A stretch of DNA of 50,884 nucleotides, from the NCBI RefSeq assembly GCF_000447205.1, contig NZ_AUWY01000127.1, forward strand, positions 1 through 50,884, written 5' to 3'. Below, in pieces: positions 44,315 through 50,884 of the stretch; within the stretch, counting starts at the first letter, position 1; every line of letters begins with the position of its first letter. The notes below the pieces were generated by a model, which had not been told where the DNA came from, searched no databases, and was given only the letters and a program-made list of their open reading frames with translations. The translations under genes were made by a program, and so were the position numbers. The DNA comes from Sphingobium ummariense RL-3. GTDB taxonomy: Bacteria; Pseudomonadota; Alphaproteobacteria; Sphingomonadales; Sphingomonadaceae.

Positions 44315-46017
44315 GGCCGGTCGATCCAGGCGGTGCAGCTTGCCGGCGCTCCAGGTACGCCGGTGCTGAACAGCGGCGCCATCGTCCGCTCGGCCGGCAC
44401 GGCTTCGTCGCCGAGGTTGAGGAGCAGAGTCAGCACCTCGCCACCGCCCAGCCGCCAGCGCGCCTGAACGGCGGCCGACGAGAGCGGGTGCGCGTCGATC
44501 GCCCGGCAATCTTCGAGGCCAGGGACGACATGCTGCCGCCGCAGGTCCAGTAGCCTGCGGTAGAAGGCGCGCCATTCGGCCGCATCGGCGCCGGGCGCGA
44601 CGCGCGATGCCTCGAACGTTCCGGGCGCGTTGGGATCGGGGATACGGGTGCGGGCTTCCTCGCTGGCGAACGCGGGAAAGCCGGCGAACTCGCGGCGGCG
44701 GCCCTCGCGCACGGCATCCGCCATTTCGTCGTGAAAGTCGGTGAAGAAGAAGAAGGGGCTGCGAGCCCCAACCTCCTCTCCCATGAAGAGCAGGGGTATC
44801 TGGGGCATCAGCAGCAGCAGGGTGGTCGCCGCACGCAACCTGACGGGATCGGTCAATGCCAGCAGTCGTTCGCCCATGGCGCGGTTACCGACCTGATCGT
44901 GATTCTGCAGGAAGGCGATGAAGGCGGTGGGCGGCAAATGGGCGCTGGGCGTGCCCCTTTTTCTGCCCTTCTGATGTATCGATGCCTCGCCCTGGTAGAT
45001 GAAGCCCCCGCGCAGGCAACGGGCGAGGCGGTCGGCGGGGTTTTCTGCGAAATCAGCGTAATAGCCGTCGGTCTCGCCGGTCAGCAGGACGTGCAGGACA
45101 TTATGGAAATCGTCGTTCCACTGTGCGTCATAGGCGGTGGGCTTCAGGCGTCCGGCGTCGTTTCGCTCGTTCTCCAGCATCAGGTGGACGTGCCGGCCGG
45201 GGCAGGCGGTGCGGATGTCGCGGGCGAGGGCATCGAGAAAGGCATCGTCGCCGATCGCGTGGACGGCATCGAAGCGAAGCCCGTCGAAGCCGTAGTCCTT
45301 CAGCCACATCAGCGCGTTCTCGCGGAAATAGGCGGCGACTTCCGGCCGGTCGACAGCGATCGCGCCACCCCAGGGCGTATGCCGCTCCGCATGGAAGAAG
45401 GCGGACGCATAGGCGCCGAGATAATTTCCGTCAGGGCCGAAATGGTTATAGACGACATCGAGGAAGATCATGAGGCCATGGGCATGGGCCGCGTCGACGA
45501 GGGCGCGCAGCTCCTCCGGGCTGCCATAGGCCTCTGCCGGCGCGAACGGCAGGACGCCGTCATACCCCCAGTTGCGCATGCCGCTGAAGGCGTTGACCGG
45601 CATCAGCTCGATTGCGGTGATGCCGAGATCGGCAAGAGCGGGCAGTTGCGCTGCCACGCCAGCATAACCTCCGCTCAGGCCCACATGCAACTCATGGATC
45701 ACGGCCTCCCGCCATGGTCTGCCGCGCCAGTCGGTTGCGGCACGTCGACCCTGGGCGGCAACGAGGCTCCAGCCATGGACGCCGCCCGACTGCGCGCGCG
45801 AGGCGGGGTCGGGCACGGCCAGGTCGGGGCCGAGGCGGAAGCGGTAGCGGGTGCCGGGCTCGGCTTCGGTCTCTGTGGAGAACCAGCCGTCGGCGTCGCG
45901 CGCCATCGGTCGGGACGCGCGGCCGTCCAACTCCAGCGTCACCCTATCGCGATCCGGCGCCCAGAGGCGGAAGCGCCAGCGCCCGTCGCCGAGGTCGAGT
46001 GGTCCCCAGCACGTCAT
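44311..46017 (-). CDS. treZ: Malto-oligosyltrehalose trehalohydrolase TreZ
   Basis: A 568-residue GH13 enzyme that releases trehalose from maltooligosyltrehalose. An N-terminal CBM48-like domain (RWRFRLWAPDRDRVTLELDG) precedes the barrel. The nucleophile Asp is in GLRFDAVHAI, the acid/base Glu in HLMLENERN and the third acid in LQNHDQVGNRAMGERL. The start ATG (46017) overlaps the glgX stop as ATGA, so it depends on translation through glgX; that coupling is weakened by the IS in glgX. Confidence 0.95.
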   Translation of the reverse strand: MTCWGPLDLGDGRWRFRLWAPDRDRVTLELDGRASRPMARDADGWFSTETEAEPGTRYRFRLGPDLAVPDPASRAQSGGVHGWSLVAAQGRRAATDWRGRPWREAVIHELHVGLSGGYAGVAAQLPALADLGITAIELMPVNAFSGMRNWGYDGVLPFAPAEAYGSPEELRALVDAAHAHGLMIFLDVVYNHFGPDGNYLGAYASAFFHAERHTPWGGAIAVDRPEVAAYFRENALMWLKDYGFDGLRFDAVHAIGDDAFLDALARDIRTACPGRHVHLMLENERNDAGRLKPTAYDAQWNDDFHNVLHVLLTGETDGYYADFAENPADRLARCLRGGFIYQGEASIHQKGRKRGTPSAHLPPTAFIAFLQNHDQVGNRAMGERLLALTDPVRLRAATTLLLLMPQIPLLFMGEEVGARSPFFFFTDFHDEMADAVREGRRREFAGFPAFASEEARTRIPDPNAPGTFEASRVAPGADAAEWRAFYRRLLDLRRQHVVPGLEDCRAIDAHPLSSAAVQARWRLGGGEVLTLLLNLGDEAVPAERTMAPLFSTGVPGAPASCTAWIDRP

Positions 46018-47734
46018 GCCTCCGTCTTCTCCCCGAGCCAGCAGATGAGGACGGCCGAATGGGGCTGAACCCCATATTCGTCGCCAATGGTGAAGGGCGC
46101 GCGCTCCGGCTGGGCGCTGTCGATCAACACCTCGCGCGGCGCAGAAGGAGCGGGGAGGGTGAAGTCCACCGGATCGTCGCCGGCGTTGAGGAGGAGGCTC
46201 AACGTCTCCACTCGGCCGTCCTCCAGCAGCACCGCGCGACGCATGACAAGGGCGCGGCCTTCAGGATTGTTCCAGTCGTCTTCGCTCAGCGGCCGCCCGC
46301 GCTCATCCCACCATTCGATGTCGTTGACGCCGAAGCCGGGCGAATCCTGCCCATAAAGGAAGGTCGGCGCGCGCAGCACCGGATGCGCCTTGCGCAGCGC
46401 GACCAGGCGAGCGGTGAAATCGAACAGCGCCCTGCCTTCTTCACCCTCCAGCAGGGACCAGTCGAGCCAGCTGATCTCATTATCCTGGCAATAGGCGTTG
46501 TTGTTGCCGCCCTGGGTGCGGCAGAACTCATCGCCCGCCACGAGCATCGGCGTGCCGAGCGAGGCGAGCAGGGTGGTGAGCATTGCACGTCGGACGCGAC
46601 CGCGAGTCTCATTGATCGCCGGGTCTTCGGTCGGCCCTTCCGTGCCCCAGTTGCGCGAGAGGTTGTTGTCGTGGCCATCGCGATTCTCCTCGCCATTGGC
46701 CTCATTATGCCGTTCCTCATAAGAGACGAGGTCGGCGAGGGTGTAGCCGTCATGGCTGGTGAGGAAATTGACGCTCGCCCATGGCCTGCGCGCCCGGCGG
46801 TCGAACAGGTCGCCCGAGCCTGAGAGGCGCGCGGCGAGATCCGCGCGCTGGCCCGGATCGCCACGCCAGAAGCGGCGGGCCGTATCGCGATATTTGTCGT
46901 TCCATTCAGCAAATCCGGGGGGGAAGTTGCCGAGCTGATAGCCGCCCATGCCTACGTCCCAGGGCTCGGCGATCAGCTTCAGGCGCCCGAGGATCGGGTC
47001 CTGTCGCAGTACGTCGAACAGCCCGGCATTGGGATCGAAGCCATGATCGGTCCGCCCGAGGGTGAGGCCCAGATCGAAGCGGAAGCCGTCTATGCCGAAG
47101 CTGGTCGCCCAGTATCGCAGCGAATCCGCCACCATTTGGATGACGCGGGCATGAGTCAGCTTGAAGGTGTTGCCGGTGCCGGTGTCGTTGAGGCAGTAGC
47201 GCGGATTATCGGGCAACAGGCGGTAGTAGGTCGCATTGTCGATGCCGCGCCAGGACAGGGTGGGGCCCAGCTCCGATCCTTCGCAGCTATGGTTGTAGAC
47301 GACGTCGAGGATCACCTCTATCCCCGCCGCGTGCAGCCTTCGTACCGCCACGCGCAGCTCGTCATGGGTGTCGCCGGCGAAATAGCTCGGCTCCGGCGCG
47401 AAGAAGCTCAGCGTGTTATAGCCCCAATAGTTGCGCAACCCGCGCTCCTGAAGGAAGCGGTCCTGGGTGAAGGCGTGGATCGGCATCAGTTCCAGCGCGG
47501 TGATGCCCAGGCGCTTCATATGATCGATGACTTTGGGGTGGGCGAGGGCGGCAAAGGTCCCGCGTTCCTGTGGCGGCGCTGCCTCCAGGAGCTTCGTCAA
47601 ACCCTTGGCGTGCGCTTCGTAGATGACCGTTTCCGACCAGGGGATGTTGGGCCGCACGTCGCGCGACCAGTCGAAGCTGTCATGCGTCACCACCGCCTTG
47701 GGCATGGCGGGCGCACTGTCACGCTTGTCGAAGC
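46014..47734 (-). pseudogene. glgX: Glycogen debranching enzyme GlgX, C-terminal part (split by IS)
   Basis: This part encodes about 573 residues with all GH13 catalytic motifs: Asp of GIDGFRFDLGL, Glu of LIAEPWDVG and Asp of FLTSHDGYTLADL. It reads straight on from the N-terminal part at 49385-49769 once the IS and one CTAG are removed (ADL then GFDKRDSAPAMPKAVVTHDS). The C-terminal piece has an internal ATG (MPKAVV, 47705) that might allow limited translation, but it lacks the CBM48 domain, so normal enzyme is not expected. The intact gene would encode 701 residues. Confidence 0.93.
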
Positions 47735-47738
47735 CTAG
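47735..47738. repeat. CTAG target-site duplication, left flank of IS copy B
   Basis: CTAG at 47735-47738 abuts the IS end and is repeated at 49385-49388 on the other side. A 4-base duplication is the size known for IS1380 elements. It shows that copy B arose by transposition at this site and that no recombination through it has since exchanged the flanks. Confidence 0.93.
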
Positions 47739-49384
47739 CCTCTCTTATTCACGACGCTCGGTTTCGGGCCCGCTCTGGGCATTTGCTGCGGCTGGCTGTA
47801 TTGCGCGGACGACCGGCATCGCTGGCGTTTGTTTCACCGCATTCGGATTGATGGGCTTTTCGGGTTGAAGGGCTGGGCTCGGAGTTCTGCGGCGCTGCCG
47901 CATGGGCTACGTCGGCGCAGGCTTCAGCCGGAGAACGAGGGCGCGGAACAGGTCGGCATCCGGACAGGCGGAAGCGAAGGCAATGCGGATGCGGCTAGCA
48001 CTTTCTACGACGCGCGCAGCGACCTTGAGCAGCCGCAGGCGCAAGGTGGTAAACTCCGCGCTTGCCAGAGCAGCGGTCCTGGGCATCGCCTGCTGGATGC
48101 GCCATAGCAGCCAGTATGCGGCAGTGTGCAGTATCAGGCGCATCTGATTGGCATTGGCCGAGCGGCACGAGGTTCGGTCGCTGGCGAGCTGGGACTTGTG
48201 GCGCTTGATCAGGTTCTCGGCCTGACCACGCGCGCAGTAGAGCGTGTCGTAGATGTGCTCGGCCGATCCTGTTGCCAACGAGGTGACGACATAGCGGATG
48301 TCCATGCCCAGCGTGCTGGCCTCGATCCGTGCAACGACGCGACGCTGGCACTTCCAGGTCTTTGCCCCATAGCGGGTCTCGGCATAGTTGCGCAGGACGG
48401 GACACTGACGCTGGGCGCGCTTGACCGCGCAGGCATCGGCGACCGCAACAATGGCGGGATCGGCGCGCAGCGCTGAATTGGTGGGCAGGCCGAACACGTA
48501 ATCGACGCGGGCCGCATCGCAGTAGGCCATGACCTCGGGTCGACCATAGTGCCCGTCGCCGCGGATAGTGATGTGGGTATCGGGCCAATTACGGCGCAGG
48601 TGACGCACCAGGCGTCGGATGTGCCCCGCCGCCTCCTTTCCAGAAGGCGTCTTGCCTGTGCGCAGCAGCATGGCCACCGGCCTGCCGGTCGCGGTGTCGT
48701 AGATATGGATCGGTAGGAAGCAGCGCTCCCCATGATGCCCGTTCCAGAACGAGAGCTGTTGATAGCCATGCACGACGTCGCACGTGTCGTCGATATCCAG
48801 CGTGACCGCTGTCGGAGGGGCGGGATAGCTGGCGCAGTAGATGTCGATCATCGCGGCCATCATGCTGGCCAGTTCGCGCGTAGTCGGTGCATTTTCCCAC
48901 CGGCTCATCGTCGGTTGGCTGGCCAGCCCCGCGCCCGATTCCGGCAGCTTGCCGAGCGCCAGGCGGAAGCCTGGATCGTCGCGCAGAGCATCGAGATCAT
49001 CGGCATCCTCATAGCCGCACGCAATCGCGAACACACGGGCACGCAGAATGTCATCCAGGCGATGGATCACCCGCGCTGGATCGCGCGGATCGGCAATACA
49101 AGCCGCCAGGCGCTGGCAAATCCCCATCGCGCGCTCGGCCTGTGCAAGCAGTAGAACACCGCCATCCGAGGTAAGCCGGCCACCGTCGAACGCAGCTGTG
49201 ATTTTCTTGCGGCCGACTGCTGGGAATCCAAATGAGCTTGCGATATCATCGTTCATGGCGGGTGTGGCCCGTGGCATTTTCTGCCCTGCGGCAGGTTCGG
49301 CTTAGACACCCAGTTCCTAATTCAGATCAGAGGCTTACGCCACTCCCGCCAACCCTTCAGGACACTTTTGGTGAATAAGGCGGG
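47739..49384 (-). mobile_element. IS1380-family insertion sequence, copy B (complete, in glgX)
   Basis: The second copy of the element at 1-1646, in opposite orientation, of the same 1646-base length. Its ends are CCTCTCTTATTCAC (47739) and the complement of CCCGCCTTATTCAC (49371-49384). CTAG is duplicated on both sides. It splits glgX between codons 128 and 129. Confidence 0.97.
47907..49277 (-). CDS. IS1380-family transposase (copy B)
   Basis: A 456-residue DDE transposase identical in translation to the protein at 108-1478, with intact catalytic motifs (TLDIDDT, RGDGHYG, RGQAENLIK). It reads in the same direction as the interrupted glgX gene, so its transcript could run on into the downstream glgX fragment and treZ. 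Confidence 0.95.
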   Translation of the reverse strand: MPRATPAMNDDIASSFGFPAVGRKKITAAFDGGRLTSDGGVLLLAQAERAMGICQRLAACIADPRDPARVIHRLDDILRARVFAIACGYEDADDLDALRDDPGFRLALGKLPESGAGLASQPTMSRWENAPTTRELASMMAAMIDIYCASYPAPPTAVTLDIDDTCDVVHGYQQLSFWNGHHGERCFLPIHIYDTATGRPVAMLLRTGKTPSGKEAAGHIRRLVRHLRRNWPDTHITIRGDGHYGRPEVMAYCDAARVDYVFGLPTNSALRADPAIVAVADACAVKRAQRQCPVLRNYAETRYGAKTWKCQRRVVARIEASTLGMDIRYVVTSLATGSAEHIYDTLYCARGQAENLIKRHKSQLASDRTSCRSANANQMRLILHTAAYWLLWRIQQAMPRTAALASAEFTTLRLRLLKVAARVVESASRIRIAFASACPDADLFRALVLRLKPAPT

Positions 49385-49388
49385 CTAG
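49385..49388. repeat. CTAG target-site duplication, right flank of IS copy B
   Basis: The partner of 47735-47738. It sits inside the glgX codons for Asp-Leu (GAT CTA G). Only one CTAG is needed to restore the frame. Confidence 0.93.
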
Positions 49389-49769
49389 ATCCGCGCGCTT
49401 GCCGCGCACCGGATAACCATGCAGCACGTCGTTCCACCGCAGGCTGCCAGAAAGACGCCGGGCATAGGGGTCGAGAAGCAACTTGTTGGGATTGAAGCGA
49501 TGGCCCTGTTCAGGCGCATAGGGACCGTGGACCCGATAGCCGTAGAGCAGGCCGGCACGCGCGTCGGGAAGGTAGCCGTGCCACACTTCGTCCGTACATT
49601 CGGGGAGGGGCAGGCGGGCGATCTCTTTGCGACCGCTGGGATCGAATAGGCATAATTCGATCCGATCGGCATTGGCGGAGAAGATGGCGAAATTGACACC
49701 GAGCCCGTCGAAGCTGGCGCCCAAGGGATAGGGTGATCCGCCTTCGAGGCGGTCGGGAAGAAAGGTCAA
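49385..49769 (-). pseudogene. glgX: Glycogen debranching enzyme GlgX, N-terminal part
   Basis: 128 residues from [20 protein letters not shown] to VRGKRADL, then the frame enters the IS and ends after about 16 foreign residues ([16 protein letters not shown]) at 49335. It covers the N-terminal CBM48 domain ([39 protein letters not shown]). It lies 37 bases after the DUF2934 gene on the same strand and probably shares its promoter. Confidence 0.92.
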
Positions 49770-49806
49770 GGGCGCCCCATTCGTTCAGAGGAGAAGACGT
49801 GCCGGT

Positions 49807-50019
49807 CTAGGCGGCTACCTCGCCTTTGGCCGACTTGCCCGGTTCCTTTCTCACCACGCCGGTCGCGAGCGGACTGGAGGTCTGGCTCATGGCATCGGCC
49901 TGCGCGATCTCGGCCTCCGCCTGATGCCAATGTTCTTCGGCCAGCCCGTCGGGATGGCCTTGGGCTTCCCAGATCGCATGGGCTCTTCGGCGAATTCGTT
50001 CCTGGATTTCGATCGACAT
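49807..50019 (-). CDS. DUF2934 small protein
   Basis: A 70-residue protein with the DUF2934 pattern: RIRRRAHAIWEAQGHPDGLAE then EHWHQAEAEI. DUF2934 genes commonly head glycogen or trehalose operons in alphaproteobacteria, but the function is unknown. It is the first gene here, 37 bases before glgX, and should carry the operon promoter upstream of 50019. Confidence 0.85.
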   Translation of the reverse strand: MSIEIQERIRRRAHAIWEAQGHPDGLAEEHWHQAEAEIAQADAMSQTSSPLATGVVRKEPGKSAKGEVAA

Positions 50020-50096
50020 GGTGTCCCCGCAGAATGCGTTGCATGGCCATCGGAATGCATGGCGTGCCGATTGGATGCGCGGACTGATCCGGATTA

Positions 50097-50884
50097 GGCT
50101 CAGGACCCATTGATTGGCTGAGAGCGATGTGATTCAGGCTCCGCGAGGAGACTGAGCATGAGCGACCTGTATTGGCTGACGGACGAGCAGATGGCGCGTT
50201 TGTCGCCGTATTTTCCCAAGAGTCACGGCAAGCCTCGGGTTGATGACCGGCGGGTGCTGAGCGGGATCATCTTCGTCAATCGCAACGGGCTGCGCTGGCG
50301 AGACGCGCCCAGGGAATACGGTCCGCACAAGACGCTCTACAACCGATGGAAACGGTGGGGCGAGATGGGCGTGTTTGGCCGGATGATGGAGGGTCTGTCC
50401 GCCCAGAAAGCCGAACCGCAGACCCTCATGATCGATGCGACCTATCTCAAGGCCCACCGCACGGCTTCCAGCCTTGGGGTAAAAAAGGGGATCTCGGCCG
50501 CCTGATCGGACGGACCAAGGGCGGCATGAACACCAAGCTTCACGCCGTCACCGATGCCAACGGCCGCCCCTTGAGCTTCTTCATCACGGCCGGCCAGATC
50601 AGCGATTACACCGGCGCGGCAGCCCTGCTCGATGATCTGCCCAAGGCGCAGTGGATGCTGGCTGACCGGGGCTATGACGCCGAATGGTTCAGGGACGCGC
50701 TCGAGCAAAAGGGCATCACGCCCTGCATCCCGGGCCGGAAATCCCGTTCCTTTCCAGTGAAATACGACAAGCGCCGATACAAACGCCGCAGCCGCATCGA
50801 GATCATGTTCGGCCGCCTGAAAGACTGGCGCCGTGTGGCAACCCGCTACGACCGCTGCCCAACCGTCTTCTTCTCCGCCATCGC
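50097..50884 (+). mobile_element. IS5-family element (5' part, runs off the window)
   Basis: The element starts near 50097, just after a TA (50095-50096), with GGCTCAGGACCCATTGATT as the likely end. The 5' end was placed by inference; the 3' end is outside the window. It carries a two-frame transposase gene. It lies just upstream of the DUF2934-glgX operon and may disturb the operon promoter. Confidence 0.75.
50158..50884 (+). CDS. IS5-family transposase with -1 frameshift (partial)
   Basis: The first frame (50158-50505) encodes MSDLYWLTDEQMARLSPYFP and later LMIDATYLKAHRTA with the first catalytic Asp, then ends after LGVKKGISAA. The -1 frame continues GDLGRLIGRTKGGMNTKLHA, LADRGYDAEWF (second Asp) and RSRIEIMFGRLKDWR (Glu) to the window edge without a stop. 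The shift site is A AAA AAG at 50481-50487, a standard slippery heptamer. This programmed shift is typical of the IS427 group of IS5. Confidence 0.85.

Noticed and set aside
1..49384. The two IS1380 copies as ends of a 49-kb composite transposon
   Set aside because: The interior holds core genes (mfd, recG, tyrS, moaA, tRNA-Asn), and copy B has its own CTAG duplication, showing independent insertion.
1..50884. CRISPR array
   Set aside because: No regularly spaced 24-40-base repeats were seen. The only tandem iterations are the short GACGCGAC units inside the direct repeats.

Overview
The window looks like chromosomal DNA of an alphaproteobacterial sphingomonad (Sphingobium/Sphingomonas/Novosphingobium type). 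Supporting this are the high GC content, the mfd-sdhE-recG neighbourhood, a TorF-like porin, an M28 peptidase, DUF6894 and DUF2934 genes and an intracellular PHA depolymerase. Most of it is ordinary chromosome carrying several acquired or decaying patches. No database search was run; all family calls come from motifs read in the sequence.

Layout. 1-1646: a complete IS1380-family element. 1647-3938: a minus-strand gene group with a PD-(D/E)XK nuclease-like protein, an overlapping acidic partner and a third gene whose 3' end was cut by the IS. 4509-5747: a head-to-head LysR/short-chain dehydrogenase pair reduced to two fragments by one deletion. 6606-6680: tRNA-Asn. 6760-11525: nadK, moaA, a c-di-GMP phosphodiesterase, a TorF-like porin and a small secreted protein. 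11663-16876: accessory block with a secreted GH35/GH42-like glycosidase between two 238-bp direct repeats, an XRE-ImmA/IrrE protein with an unrecognised partner, and a HEPN-like protein. 17001-23030: mfd, sdhE, recG. 23030-24161: a small XRE/membrane-protein operon. 24424-35289: MscS channel, PilZ protein, tyrS, anmK, DUF1003, M28 peptidase, GST, phaZ, LysR, SDR, DJ-1/PfpI. 35547-39383: cytochrome b/LuxR operon, VIT transporter, IS3 remnant, Crp/Fnr regulator, DUF6894. 39595-50019: a decayed gene, then a trehalose/alpha-glucan operon read right to left (DUF2934, glgX, treZ, malQ, treY, small ORF). 50097-end: an IS5-family element running off the window.

The main functional unit is the alpha-glucan-to-trehalose operon. 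GlgX should debranch glycogen, TreY and TreZ convert linear maltodextrin ends to trehalose, and MalQ rearranges short dextrins. All junctions from glgX to treY are 4-base ATGA overlaps. A second IS1380 copy (47739-49384) splits glgX after codon 128 and is flanked by a CTAG target duplication. Removing the IS and one CTAG restores a 701-codon glgX exactly, so the knock-out is recent.

The most interesting candidates for undescribed systems are the nuclease-like gene group at the left edge, the XRE-ImmA/IrrE pair with its palindromic spacer and neighbouring HEPN-like gene, and the direct-repeat-flanked glycosidase. The first two are plausible defence or toxin-antitoxin-like modules, but that role is inference.
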